A stretch of DNA of 60,000 nucleotides from Neocallimastix lanati (nom. inval.) (GCA_016946835.1 JACVTC010000007.1:1441501-1501500); one strand, 5' to 3'; shown: positions 45,737-60,000, counted from the stretch's first letter. Notes: generated from the sequence alone by a model not told the origin. Translations and numbers: made by a program.

Positions 45737-47379
45737 TTATATTTCTTCTGTTCTTCTTTCTAATAATTGTAAATCTGTAAATAAGCATTTAAGTTTACAA
45801 ATTATTTCTTTATCTTTACTTTCAATTCTATCTAAAAGCTTTATTTTTTGAGCTAAAAACTCCATAATTGTTCTAAACATTATTTTTAATTCACTTCTAG
45901 GTTGAGTTCTAACTTTTTCTTCATATTCATTTATTAATGGAATTATTTTAGTATCAGCTTCAAACTGAATGGTTTCAATTAAACGTAAAGGTTGTTCTCT
46001 AATAAATATTTTTAATTCTTTTCTAGACATTCTATTTATATTAATTGGTTTAACTGGAACTTCATCAACTATCTCTTCAACAACTTCCTTTTCACCAGTA
46101 GTTGGATTAATTCTGGTAACGCATTTAATGATTTTCTTGATAAACTTCTTTTTACCTGGCTCTTCGGAAGGAACTTCAACTACTTCTTCCTTAACCTCAG
46201 TTTCTTCCTTAACCTCAAATGGAACTTCTTCAACTAGCTCTTCAACAACTTTCTTTTCACCAGTAGTTGGATTAATTATGGTAATGCATTTAATGATTTT
46301 CTTGATAAACTTCTTTTTACCTGGCTCTTCGGAAGGAACTTCAACTACTTCTTCCTTATCCTCAATTGGAACTTCTTCAACTGATTCTTTAACAACTTCC
46401 TTTTCACCAGTAATTGGATTAATTATGGTAATGCATTTAATGATTCTCTTGATAAACTTCTTTTCATCTGGTTCTTCGGAAGGAACTTCAACTATTTCTT
46501 CCTTAACCTCAGTTTCTTCCTCAACCGCAATTGGAACTTCTTCAACTGATTCTTTAACAACTTCCTTTCTACTAGTAATTGGATTAATTATGGTTATACA
46601 TCTAATGATTCTCTTGATAAACTTCTTTTTATCTGGTTCTTCGGAAGGAACTTCTACTATTTCTTCCTTAACCTCAGTTTCTTCCTTAACCACAACTGGA
46701 ACTTCATCAACTAGCTCTTCAACAACTTCCTTTTCACCAGTAGTTGGATTAATTTTGGTAATACATTTAATGATTTTCTTGATAAACTTCTTTTTACCTG
46801 GTTCTTTGGAAGGAACTACAACTATTTCTTCCTTAACCTCAGTTACTAATTCTTCATCTGGCTTATCATCTATGACATCTGACCGTTTTTCAGTTGGTTT
46901 AGGAACTTTTTTAGTTTGATTTTTTTCAATTAGTTTAAAAATTTCTTTAGTTTGATTTTCTTCAATTGACTTTTTTTCAATTTCATCCAAATTGGTAATC
47001 TTATTATATTTCGAAGTATTATCATCAATACTCTTTGGTATAGTTACACCTATTTATTTAATAATCAAAAAAATATAAAAAAATGATAAAAAAAATATAT
47101 ATTAAAATATTATTTTAAATTAATGTTCTTCAGCAATATATATATTTATTTATTTTAAGATATATTTATATTAGTAAAATATTTATAATTAAACTATTAA
47201 TAATTATTAACAATTTAATTTAAATAATTATATATACCTAGTAATATTATTTTTCCAACTTGTTTTACAACTTTTTTTCCACCTTTACTAACTTTTTTTC
47301 CAACTTTTTTTCCAACTTTTATTCCAACTTTTTTTTTAACGTTTTTATTTTTATTTTTTTTTCCATCTTTAAAATGCAT
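45737..47379 (-). CDS. Repeat-family protein C: Lys-rich N-terminus, five 55-residue repeats
   Basis: Not recognised. Exons 47379-47238 and 47049-45737 give 485 codons (484 residues). The basic first exon opens MHFKDGKKNKNKNVKKKVG and ends KIILL at a GTATAT donor. The second exon starts GVTIPKSIDDNTSKYN and is almost identical to gene B over the linker. Five repeats follow; the fourth is shortened by about 10 residues in its acidic part (EEVPIEDKEEVVEVPSEEP). The C-terminal domain (INRMSRKELKIFIREQ...) matches gene A nearly residue for residue. The front therefore resembles B and the back resembles A, a mosaic expected from unequal exchange in the array. Alternating basic and acidic blocks of similar size suggest self-association through charge pairing, which is inference only. 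Confidence 0.82.
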
Positions 47380-47489
47380 ATTTTGTTTTAAAAATAGTTT
47401 ATATTACAAATAATAGATAAAATATGATAACTAAATTTTTAATATATGATTAATTTTTTTTTCCTTTAAAAAATATTTTAATAATAATA

Positions 47490-47565
<76 letters not shown>

Positions 47566-48427
47566 GGTTTTATCTCTTTTTCGGTGTGTCTTTTTTATTA
47601 TTATTATTTTTTTATGTCCATTTTAAAAATATTTAATTAATTTTTATTCAATTATAAAAAAAAATTTTTTTTTCTTTTTTTTTTTTTTTTTTTTTTTTAT
47701 AAAAAATCATATATTAATTTTTTATTATATATCATTTATGAAAAATAATTACGTCTTTTTTTTTTTTTTTTTTTTTTGAATATTTAAAATGAACATCGGA
47801 TATATGAAATAGTATTATTCTTTTCAATTTAATAAAAAATACAATATGAATAAATGAATAAAATAAAAATATAATTAATATTTTTTTTTCTTTTATTTAT
47901 ATATATATATATTTATATTTTATTAAATTATTATATTAATAAAAACAATTATTAAATAATAAATTATTATTTAATAATTAATTATAAATAAAGGATTTAA
48001 AAACATATAGTTATATATATATATATATATTAAAATATTATATTTTTCTTTTTATAACTTAACTTAATATTTCATAATTTATTATTATATTATTATTATA
48101 TTATTTTTTTTATTATATATGTATATATATATTTTAAAAAAAAAAAAAAAAAAAAAAGTTTAGATTGAAAATATTGAAAATAGTTTCTTTTTTTATAATT
48201 TCTTAATTACTTTATTTATATTAATTTTAATTTTTGTTTCTTTCTTTTTTTTTTGATAGTAATTTGTAATTATATAAATAACTTATTTTAATTTTTTTTT
48301 TTTTTTTTAGTTTAATCTACAAAAATTTCAAAAATAGGATATAATTATATCACTGAATAAAAGAAATAATTATTTTAAAATTATATTGTTTATTAAAATA
48401 ATATATCTATTCATTTAGTTATTTTCA
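47380..48427. other. Spacer C-D, near copy of spacer A-B
   Basis: The same sequence of landmarks as 41957-42812: (AAT)n at 47483-47566, GGTTTTATC, CGGTGTGTC, AAAATGAACATCGGATATATG, TTTAGATTGAAAATATTG and AGTTTAATCTACAAAAATTTC. It has small indels, mainly in homopolymers. It additionally retains the about 100 bp between the ATG of C and the (AAT)n that gene A lacks. Confidence 0.78.
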
Positions 48428-50125
48428 TTATATTTCTTCTGTTCTTCTTTCTAATGATTGTAAATATTTAATTAAAGATTTACGTTCTCTAAGTATTTCT
48501 TTATCTTCACTATCAATTTTATCTAAAAGGATTATTTTTTGAGCTAAAAACTCCATAATTTTTCTAAACATTATTTCTAATTCACTTCTAGGTTGAGTTT
48601 TAACTCTTTTTTCATATTCATTTATTAATGGAATTATTCTAGTTACAGCTTCAAATCGAATGGATTCAATTAAACGTAAAGGTTGTTCTCTAGTAAAATT
48701 TCTTAATTCTCTTCTAGACATTCTATTTATATCATCTGGTTCAAATGGGGTTTCATCACCTAGCTCTTCAACAACTTCCTTTTCACCAGTAGTTGGATTA
48801 ATTATGTTAATGTATCTAATGATTATCTTGGTAAACTTCTTTTCACCAATAGTTAGATTAGTTCTGGTAATGTATCTAATGATTCTCTGGATAAACTTCT
48901 TTCTATCTGGATCTTCGGAAGGAACTTCAACTATTTCTTCCTTAACCTCACTTTCTTCCTCAACCGCAATTGGAACTTCTTCAACTGATTCTTTAACAAC
49001 TTCCTTTTCACCAGTAATTGGATTAATTATGGTAATGCATTTAATGATATTCTTGATAATCTTCTTTTTACCTGGTTCTTCGGAAGGAACTTCAACTATT
49101 TCTTCCTTAACCTCAGTTTCTTCTTCAACCGCAATTGGAACTTCTTCAACTGATTCTTTAACAACTTCCTTTCTACTAGTAATTGGATTAATTATGGTAA
49201 TACATTTAATGATTCTCTTGCTAAACTTCTTTCTATCTGGCTCTTCGGAAGGAACTTCAACTATTTCTTCCTTAACCTCAGTTTCTTCCTTAACCTCAAA
49301 TGGAACTTCATCAACTAGCTCTTCAACAACTTCCTTTTCACCAGTAATTGGATTAGTTATGGTAGTGCATTTAATGATTTTCTTGCTAAACTTCTTTTTA
49401 CCTGGTTCTTCGGAAGGAACTTCAATTATCTCTTCTTTATCCTCAATTACTAATTCTTCATCTGGCTTATCATTTATGACATCTGGCTGTTTTTCAATTG
49501 GTTTAAGAACATTTTTAGTTTGATTTTTTTCAATTGGTTTAACAATTTCTTTAGTTTGATTTTCTTCAAATTCATCCTTTAGTTCATCTAAATTGGTAAT
49601 ATTTTGAGATGACTGTTTTTCAGTTGGCTTATCTTCAAGCACAAGCTCTTTCTTTAGTTCAGATAAAACTTTTTCAACTGGAACTTTTTCAACTGACTCT
49701 TCATTAGTAGTTGGATTACCTTTTTTCTGAACTGGTAAATTTCTTGATTGTTGATTTTCAGTGCTATTATAATCATCATTTGACATACATTTACCTCCTA
49801 TTTATTTAATAATTAAAAAAATTGTAAAAAAAAATGATAAAAAAAAAAAATTAAAATATTATTTTAAATTAATATTCTTCTGTAATATATATTTATTTAT
49901 TTTAAGATATGTTTATATAGTAAAATATTTATAATTAAACTATTAATAATTATTAACAATTTAATTTAAATAATTATATATACCTAGTAATATTATTTTT
50001 CCAACTTGTTTTACAACTTTTCCAACTTTTTTTCCACTTTTTTCAACTTGTTTTACAACTTTTCTTCCAACTTTTCCAACTTTTTTTCCAACTTTTCCAA
50101 TTTTTTTTCCACCTTTGAAATGCAT
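48428..50125 (-). CDS. Repeat-family protein D: Lys-rich N-terminus, four 55-residue repeats
   Basis: Not recognised. Exons 50125-49984 and 49797-48428 give 504 codons (503 residues). The first exon is the clearest copy of the basic Gly/Lys/Val-periodic segment (MHFKGGKKIGKVGKKVGKV). The second exon has the longest linker, including the block SNDDYNSTENQQSRNLPVQK absent from B and C. Four 55-residue repeats follow, the last with the same extra partial copy seen in B (KKFTKIIIRYINIIN). The C-terminal helical domain begins INRMSRRELRNFTREQ and groups with B. No export signal or TM helix is seen. This is the outermost gene of the array; no fifth member follows in the next 5 kb. Confidence 0.82.
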
Positions 50126-52457
<2,332 letters not shown>

Positions 52458-52552
52458 AAAATAAAGTGTACAAATAAATTCTGAAAAAAAAAAATAAAGT
52501 GTATAAATAAATTCTGAAAAAAAATAATAAAGTGTATAAATAAATTATGGAA
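52458..52552. repeat. Three tandem copies of a ~35-bp unit
   Basis: AATAAAGTGTAYAAATAAAT followed by a short TCTG or TATGG and an A run is repeated three times in a row, directly left of a GC-richer insertion that begins at about 52557. It could be a repetitive tail of that element. Confidence 0.7.
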
Positions 52553-52556
52553 AAAA

Positions 52557-53000
52557 AAAGTCCATATACAATCTTACCTCTATTTATAAGATTTCTGTTG
52601 AAAAGGAATTCTTATCCTGAATAAGGGTTTGAATGGACAATCCGAAAGGTATTATGGTCTTCTCTCTCTCCTCCAGAAGGCACAGGTCCTGCAGGCCTAT
52701 CCTATCTTAACTGTATTTTTTCAGAAATGATGCTCCTGGTGAGTTTGTATTTATACCGTCGGAATAGCAATTCCTTCTCGAATACCAGAGGACCTAGGCA
52801 TAATTTCTTTAAATGAGAGAGCTTAGCTTGCAGATCACACCAAGAATAGTCATTTTATAATAATCACCACAGGAATCAGAAATGATTTGATTATGAAACA
52901 AAACATCCTATTCCCTTTTTTTATAGTTTAAATCAATAATGTCTGCATCTCTTTCTTCCACCAAGAAGAAAGTTATATACTCTGGTACTACGTCACATAT
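52557..53000 (-). mobile_element. Decayed transposable-element fragment
   Basis: A sharp island of balanced base composition within A/T sequence. On the minus strand one frame gives a protein-like stretch (WCDLQAKLSHLKKLCLG ... FEKELLFRRYKYKL ...) that is broken by stops, and neighbouring frames also contain protein-like pieces, as expected of a frameshifted relic. No domain can be named. It is probably part of the same retroelement debris as 53580-54835. Confidence 0.4.
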
Positions 53001-53044
53001 ATATTTATACACTCACTGTTCAGTAAATTACTAATATTCACACG

Positions 53045-53240
53045 ATTATCATCATTTTACCATTTGACTTATTCATGATATTATTAGTAATGATACTATT
53101 ATTTTCACTATCATTAAAATTCATATTCCTATTTTCACAATCAAATCTACTACTATTATTAGCAACAGTATTACTATTATTATAATTATAATTATCATTA
53201 ATATTATTCACTTCGTCACTACTATCAGAATTAGTACCTG
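53045..53240 (-). pseudogene. Possible isolated exon of an Asn/Ser-rich protein
   Basis: On the minus strand, after a plausible acceptor (AATATCAG), about 60 codons are open with protein-like composition (GTNSDSSDEVNNINDNYNYN...) and a possible GTAAAA donor near the end. No start codon or partner exon could be linked. It may be a relic or part of an unfound gene. Confidence 0.3.
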
Positions 53241-53559
53241 ATATTCTATATTATTATTAGATTTTACATTACTAATTGATACTGGTCAATATTTAGTAAT
53301 AACGAAAAAAAATTTTTTTTCAGAAAGAATTTGGAAATTCAAAAGAAAATAACCCATATATATAAAAAGAAATTAAAAAAAAAAAAACTTAATTTATATA
53401 ATGAAATAATGAATAAATAAAAAAGTAGATATATATATTGTTATATATATATTGTTATATCATAAAAATTATATATATAATAAAATAGAATAATTTAATA
53501 AGAATTTTTTTTTTTAAAGTTTTATTTTTATATACTTGATTTTCTAAAAATTTATTTAT

Positions 53560-53700
53560 CGAGATTATTATATGTTAGTGTATGATGGAAATGCAGCACT
53601 TATGTGACTCTACCATTTCCAAGATGCATCTGCATATACTTTTAGACCTACCTGTTTTAATACCAAAATGCATTTTTTATTAATTTCATAGAGAATTATA
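53560..53700 (-). mobile_element. Possible retroelement RNase H scrap
   Basis: The minus strand reads GLKVYADASWKW followed by a stop. This resembles the first strand of a retroelement RNase H domain (xVYxDAS). Only about 15 residues are interpretable. It sits between two other transposon-like fragments, which makes a retroelement origin more likely. Confidence 0.25.
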
Positions 53701-54044
53701 TTTAATCAAACTTGATAGATTATCTCATATAAATCTATATAATTCTTTTCTTGATTTATATATATATATATTAAGTAAATATTAAAAAATAAAATTTTAA
53801 AGAAATAATAATAATAATAATATAAGTAAATCTTGGTATTATTATTATTTTTTTTTAAAAAATTTTATATATATATATGTATATAAATATTTTAAGTAAA
53901 TATTAAATTATTATTATTATTTCTTTAAAAATATATAAGTCTTGTGTTATTATTGTTCTTTTAAAAAATAAGAAATTATTTTTTTTTTTCATTGAGTTAA
54001 TGTTGGATATCACCATTAATTTATATAACCATGTTCAGATTTTT

Positions 54045-54093
<49 letters not shown>

Positions 54094-54385
54094 AATATTT
54101 ATTATAAGGTTCATTTTTATATTACCATGATTTGATGAATAAGATGCTTTCCCTTTGAAATTTTTAAAAAACTTTTTTTAACAATAACATTTTATTTATT
54201 TTATTTTGTTTCTTTGTTTTTTATGATTTTTTTTTAAATAAACCTTTTTTTTTTAATATTGTTAATATTGTTAAAATATAGTATAAATATATATATATTT
54301 ATATAATAATAATAATAAAAGGTATAAATTTATTACATATGTATTATTTGATATATATGTAATAACGCTTGAATAACTTAGTTAA

Positions 54386-54835
54386 CAAGTGTATAATAAC
54401 CCCACCTTTTATCTTTCAAGTCAAGAGTTACCTAAAACGAATGGCTATACCTACTTAGGTGTACCATTTTCAAATGATTTAGAATTGAAACCGATCATAC
54501 AGAGAATGAATAATAAAGTTAGAAATGCACTATATTCCATTAAAGGATTTCTTAAGAATCCTCATATTCCTATCCCTTATAAAAGAATGTTATTTTCTGC
54601 TATAGTAATTGGACAAGTTTCATATTATGCACCTCTACTTGGATCTAACAAAGATAGAACGAGAAGTACACAGACACTAGTTAATTCAGGATTATACTGG
54701 ATTGAAGGATTTTCTAAAGGGAATAGCTTTACTTCCCTTTATTGTGCTTCTAAAGAACTTAATGTTCCTCCCCTTTCGGCGAAATGTGTGATTGCTCAGA
54801 TAAGGTGTTTTAAAAAATGGAAAAACTCGAACTAA
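54386..54835 (+). mobile_element. LINE-type reverse transcriptase fragment, 5'-truncated
   Basis: An open frame of about 149 codons bounded upstream by TAA and beginning without ATG. The protein has the thumb-region pattern of non-LTR retrotransposon reverse transcriptases: GYTYLGVPFSNDLELKPIIQ, then RNALYSIKGFL, then KRMLFSAIVIGQVSYYAPLLG. Fingers and palm, including the FADD/YADD catalytic box, are missing upstream. The frame ends FKKWKNSN and runs straight into a poly-A/AAT tract, as expected at the 3' end of an inserted LINE cDNA or a later truncation. Codon use is richer in G/C than its surroundings. It cannot encode an active enzyme. Confidence 0.78.
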
Positions 54836-54881
54836 ATTAAAAAAAAAAAATAATAATAATAATAAAAATAAATAAATTAAT

Positions 54882-55262
54882 AAATATTTTTTATTTCAAA
54901 ATATATAATTAAAAAGAAACTAATAAAATTTAAAAGTTAATTAAAAAATATTAATTTATATATATATATATATATATAATGATTTAAAAGGAAAAAAAGT
55001 TATTGAAGATATTTTATTTTAAATTTTTATTTTTTAATTTTTTATACTTTATTTACTAAAATATATTTATTTTTTATTATCAAAATATATAATTAAAAAG
55101 AAACTAATAAAATTTAAAAGTTAATTAAAAAATATTAATTTTTACATATATATATATATATTGATTTAAAAGGAAAAAAAGTTCACGAAGATATTTTATT
55201 TTAAATTTTTTATTTTTAATTTTTTATACTTTATTTACTAAAATATATTTATTTTTTATTAT
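54882..55262. repeat. Tandem duplication, period ~184 bp
   Basis: Two adjacent copies of an AT-rich segment: TATAATTAAAAAGAAACTAA ... GATTTAAAAGGAAAAAAAGT ... GATATTTTATTTTAAATTTT. The first copy is at 54882-55065 and the second from about 55066. The landmark CAAAATATATAATT starts at 54897 and 55081. They differ by a few substitutions and the length of the internal (AT)n. Confidence 0.88.
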
Positions 55263-55306
55263 AATTTATTTATATTATTAAAAACCTTTTTATTTTATTT
55301 TTTTTA

Positions 55307-55344
<38 letters not shown>

Positions 55345-55549
55345 ATATTTTTATTTATTTATTTATTTAAAAAAATATATATATAATAAAATAAATATAG
55401 TTTATAAAGAAAATATTTATTTTGAATTAAAATGCTGGTTTAATTTTAATAGATCATATATACTGATACTTAAAAAAAAAAAAAAAAAAAAAAAATAGAT
55501 TTGATGTAAAAATAATTTAATAATAATAACATAGATTTGAAATCAACGG

Positions 55550-55588
<39 letters not shown>

Positions 55589-55671
55589 AATTATTTATTT
55601 TTATTTTACTTTATTTTACTTTTCCTTTTTTTTTTTTTTTTTTTTAAAAAGTTATTATTTTTATATATAAC
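55263..55671. other. AT-rich spacer with homopolymers
   Basis: Poly-T runs at 55312-55343, 55553-55580 and 55628-55645 and a poly-A at 55471-55495. It probably contains the 3' UTR of the minus-strand gene ending at 55672. Confidence 0.6.
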
Positions 55672-57301
55672 TTAAGCAAATTCATCATATTCTTTAAATT
55701 CACGAAGGGCTTTCCAATATATATATCCCATTATGGAACCAAGAGGATACGCTATACATAAACCAGTTAAACCCATATATACTGTTTTTAATTTTGATTC
55801 AACTATTGATTGTAAGTATTGACTACAACCTGTTGGTACTGAGGGATCAATTTCGCCTGTAGTTTTTCCAGTATTTTTAGTTGTTGTCGTTTTGGTAGTA
55901 GGGGCACCAGCATTAGCATCAGCTCCTCCAATACCATTACCTACACCACCAGCATTACCACCAACACCATTACCTACTCCACCGGCGTTGCCACCAACAC
56001 CATTACCTACACCTCCAGCGTTACCACCAACACCATTACCAACACCTCCAGCGTTACCGCCAACACCATTACCTACATCACCAACTCCATCAACTTCATC
56101 AGCAGCGACTTCTTCCTCAGCAACGACTTCAGCATTAGCATCAGCATTAGCAATTTGTCTCTTTTTCAATTCATCACCAGCACCAGTATTAGCAGCACCA
56201 GTATTAGCAGCACCAGTATTAGCAGCAGCAGCATTTGCAGCAGCAGCATTAGCATTTGCAGCATTAGCATTTGAAGCATTAGTGGTGGCAGCGTTAGCAT
56301 TAGCAGCATTAGCAGCATTAGCAGGGGCACCAACTGGACCACCCATTCCATTACCACCAGCACCACCAACACCATCAGCACCTTGGGCTGTATTGACACC
56401 ATTTGAATTATTAACAGGTGATACATTACCAGCAGTGATTTTAATATTTATCTTATCAATGTTTTGTTTATAGTAAGAATCTTTCTTTAAAACATTAGCT
56501 GGTTCTTTAACATCATCACCGACAAGAGTGTAAGTTTCAATAAGTTCCTTTGGACAGACTGTTGAAGGAATAGCATTATCTCTTATATTTAGGTAACCAC
56601 AACAACCATTATTATCTTGAATACTAATTTTATCATCTTCTTTAATGACATCCCACCAAGCTCTTGCCATATCACGAAAAGCATTCTTTTGAACATCCAT
56701 GACAGTGAAAACAATATAACTATTAAAGGCTAAACACATCAATGAAAGAATTGAAAAAGTAACAATTAATGTTTTCCAACGTGTGTAAGCCCCAAAGCCC
56801 CCAATTACTGAGGTGAAAATTGAAAATATAGCACACATATATAATGCTATTTAAAATAAATTATTAAAATCATTTATATTTATATCATAATATTTAAATA
56901 TCATAATAAATATATATACAAAAAGAATAGATAATATATATTTTTTTTAATTAAAATTTTATTATTATTTAAAAATATTTTAATAAATATATATATATAT
57001 AATAATATTATATAAAAAATATCTATTTAATTATCTATTATTATTATTATATGTTAACACTTTTTATTAAATATTTACCAGTCATTATTTCTGAATTAAT
57101 ATCATGAATACCGTGTTCAGACCAACCCTTTTTAAAACTTACAAGGACAGCAAATCCAAAAAGTATAATACCAACAATACCAATTAAACCATCAAAAACA
57201 AAAAATATTCTTCTTTTTTGATTATCACCTCTCGAGGGCTTTTGTCCACGTCTAAAAGTACGTGTATAAGATTCATTATCTAGTAAACCTTGACTTTCCA
57301 T
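55672..57301 (-). CDS. Tetraspanin-like membrane protein with Ala/Asn and Gly/Asn repeat loop (paralogue 2)
   Basis: Exons 57301-57079 and 56846-55672 on the minus strand give 466 codons (465 residues). The N-terminal tail is basic (RTFRRGQKPSRGDNQKRR). TM1 is FVFDGLIGIVGIILFGFAVL. TM2 and TM3 follow after the junction (MCAIFSIFTSVIGGFGAY; LIVTFSILSLMCLAFNSYIV). The large loop opens with the CCG motif (DNNGCCGYLN) plus two more Cys (STVCPKE, TGCSQYL), then TM4 and a tail ending EYDEFA. About 200 loop residues are low complexity: first Ala/Asn (NAANANAATTNASNANAA) with AANTG repeats, then four or more 11-residue GVGNGVGGNAG repeats (33-bp units at about 55936-56080), then a Thr/Lys-rich linker that may be glycosylated. 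It shares AWWDV, VLKKDSY and the tail with the gene at 34780-36429 but lacks that gene's first intron split pattern downstream. Partner proteins are unknown. Confidence 0.84.
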
Positions 57302-57963
57302 TTTTATCTTTTATTAAAAAAATTGTTATAAATATTATCTATATGATTATTTTTCTATATAATTAGAAACTATTTTAGAAATATCAAGTTTATTTATTAT
57401 TCGTTATTTATAAAGATAATAATATTTTCATTATAATATTTATTATTAAATATATTTTTTTTTCCATTAATTTTTTTTTTATAAAAGAATTATTTGATAT
57501 TTGATATATATGTGTATATATGTATTATATTAAAATTTATATATATATATTATTTTTAGAAATATTAGAAATTAAAAATTACTATTATTTAAATATATAT
57601 ATAATATAATTATTATTTTTTTTTTTATAAGATATATTACTAACCTTTTATCGTTATTTATTACTATATTTAATATTATTTTTATGTTGTTTTTTTATTT
57701 CTTATATTTTATTTTATTTTATTATTTATGGGTATACAATTCTAAAATAAAAAAATATTTATTCTCTTTAAAATAATTATCTAATATACTTTTATACTTT
57801 GATTTTATTTTAAATATAATGTTTATTTATATTGACGTTTAATTTAAATGTTTTTTTTTCTTTTTTTTTTTTTTTATTAAAATTTGACTAAGTTTGTTTT
57901 TTTTTTTATTAAGTTCTGATATTTTTTGAAATTTAATATATATTAAATATATATTTCGTTCTA

Positions 57964-57996
<33 letters not shown>

Positions 57997-59665
57997 CTAT
58001 ATAACTGTTTATTAAAAAAAAATACTTCAAATTTATGAATATTTAATAAGAATTATATACATAACAAAAAATATTTTAATTTTCAGAACTTTATTTTTAT
58101 TTAATAAAAAAACATCTGTTTATTAACTAATAAGTTCACCTTTGTATTATTTTATATTAATTCTTTTATATATATATATATAAAAAAAAAAAAAAAAAAA
58201 AAAAGATAAAGGAATAATTAAAATATTTATATATAAAAATTTTTCATATAAATGGTTGAATTATGTATATTTATAAATTTATAAAAGAATTATATATATA
58301 TTTATTATAAAATTTAATTGTATAATATATTATTATTTTACTAAATTATATAATTATATAACTAAAATTAATATTTAATTAATCAATAATTTTATTAATT
58401 AATAAAAAAATATTATTATAAAAAAATAAATAATTAAATAAATTAATAAATAAATAAATAAATTAATTAATAAATAAATGAACATTAAATTAATAAATAA
58501 ATAATCTATGTAAATAAGATGAGAATAAAATAAAATTATAAATTTAAAAATTTAAAAAAAAAAAAAAAAAACATAAAAAAACACAAAAAAAAAAAAAATA
58601 ACAAGAAAAAAAACAAGTTTAATAATTAATATTTAATTTTTTTAATTGGGAATATTGTTTTAGATTATATATCATTATATTATTGAATATATTAAAATAT
58701 ATGATAATATATAATAGCATATATTACATATATTACAATATCAAGTATGCAAGATTTGAAAAGAAAAAGATTTTTTTTTTAGAGTTTACAAGATTTAATA
58801 TATGATTAAATAATACAAAATATATTTAATTATATTTCAATTTAATAAATTATATACTCTTTAATACCAAGTTTAATATAATAATAAATTAAAAAATAAT
58901 AATTTAATTTAAAAAAAAAATAAAATTAAAATTTACTAATTCTAATATATATATTATAAAAATAATAAAAAAAAAAAATTTATTGTAAATTTATATTGTA
59001 TCACCTAAACATTGTGTAATTGCAATATATTTTGTATAATTAAGGAAATGAAATGAATAAATAAAAATTTATAAATATCCAAAAACAGTTAATAAATTTC
59101 AGTGTATTAAACTTTATTTAATAGTATTTTAATACCTGTTTAATGTGTTAAATTGTTATTAAAAATAAATGATTGCTAATAATCTATAATTAAAAGAGAG
59201 AAAAAAAAAATATATATATATATTATATATATAATATAAAGTCTATTTTAAAAATACGGTATATATGAATGAATTGATAAGTTATAAATAGTAATGTAAA
59301 TAGTTTATTAACTATTTATTTTAATAATATTATATAATATTGTCAATTGTTAATATTTATGTTTTTATTATTATTTATATTTCGTTCTTTATTTTCTTTA
59401 TAAATTATTGTCTTAAATCTTGAGAAATTCTTGACAAATTAACATGTTCATTTATTTCTTAGATTGCTTAATTTTTTTTTTTATATAAATATTTTTGACA
59501 TTTTTTTTATGTTTGTTTATTTTATTATTTATATACAATTATATTTTTATATTAGCTATTATTTATTTTCTTAGGAATATTAATAAAATTAAATTAGTTT
59601 TTCAACTATTAATAAGTATAAATTAAATTCTTTGATTGTGTAATTTTCAAATAAGAATTAAAAAA

Positions 59666-59708
<43 letters not shown>

Positions 59709-60000
59709 TTACAGAAAATAAATGTATATATTATCACTAAATTAATTTGAGGACGAGAATATATTTACATGTTTTTACAAATTTTGTATATTATTACTGT
59801 TATTAAATTTAATCTAGTATATGCTTTAATATAAATTTCAAATTGATTTTTAATATAATATAATAAAAAAGTAAAATTAAAATTTTACCTTTTTCTATAT
59901 ATCTAATATATATTTTTAAAAAAGAGTTCAATTTCTTGATAATTAAATATAAATTTTAGTTAATACTACAATAATAAATTAATATTCATATTTAAACATT
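57302..60000. other. AT-rich intergenic region to window end
   Basis: No gene supported on either strand. It contains poly-T/poly-A pairs (57965-57996), (TAAA)n-like sequence at 58425-58505 and a poly-A of nearly 50 at 59666-59706. Short open frames are made of Ile/Lys/Phe/Asn runs only. Confidence 0.6.

Noticed and set aside
45969-46919. Long plus-strand frames opposite genes C and D (also 48660-49523 and 43045-43743)
   Set aside because: Same antisense effect as for gene A; there is no independent start context or splice structure.
55892-56473. Pro/Ala-rich plus-strand frame of 193 codons
   Set aside because: It is the complement of the Gly/Asn/Ala repeats in the tetraspanin loop. The minus strand has the CCG motif and TM helices, so this is a shadow.
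57839-58030. Lys/Phe-rich frame on the minus strand
   Set aside because: Composed of homopolymer-encoded Lys and Phe runs with no recognisable motif or splice partners.

Overview
The window is an extremely AT-rich (coding DNA somewhat less so), intron-dense eukaryotic sequence. Introns follow GT-AG rules, mostly GTAAGT/GTATGT/GTATAT donors and TAG/AAG/CAG acceptors, and are packed with homopolymers and (ATT)n. The genes for alpha-tubulin acetyltransferase and for the dynein-2 (IFT) heavy chain imply a flagellated cell. A PEP4-like vacuolar protease, the low-complexity proteins and the base composition fit an anaerobic gut fungus (Neocallimastigomycota, chytrid-like zoospores). That assignment is an inference. 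No tRNA, rRNA or CRISPR was recognised.

Layout. (1) 392-4181, minus: a nine-exon gene for an Asn/Lys/Ser-rich protein of unknown function. (2) 6838-8197, plus: alpha-tubulin N-acetyltransferase in eight short exons. (3) 9230-26762, plus: the complete cytoplasmic dynein-2 heavy chain, reconstructed here as 26 exons and 4278 codons; 12 small exons, one 9.3-kb exon, then 13 small exons. (4) 27775-30415, minus: an eight-exon saccharopepsin-type aspartic protease. (5) 34780-36429, minus: a tetraspanin-like protein. (6) 40243-50125, minus: a tandem array of four paralogous two-exon genes (called A-D here) with a short Lys-rich first exon, 3-7 copies of a 55-residue polyampholytic repeat, and a conserved helical C-terminal domain. 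Gene A has lost its start codon, and block A-B looks like a duplicate of block C-D. (7) 52.4-55.3 kb: retroelement debris, including a LINE reverse-transcriptase fragment. (8) 55672-57301, minus: a second tetraspanin-like protein with a long low-complexity extracellular loop. The remaining stretches are intergenic, dominated by microsatellites, a 7-bp satellite at 38.7-39.0 kb and a small SINE/MITE-like island at 33.7-34.05 kb.

Functional reading. Genes 2 and 3 both serve axonemes (tubulin acetylation and retrograde intraflagellar transport) and lie head-to-tail about 1 kb apart. The two tetraspanin paralogues flank the A-D array at a distance. The A-D family matches nothing I recognise and is the best candidate for undescribed biology. 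Exon coordinates come from reading frames and splice signals by eye. In every intact gene the exon phases close exactly, which is good internal support, but no transcript was available.
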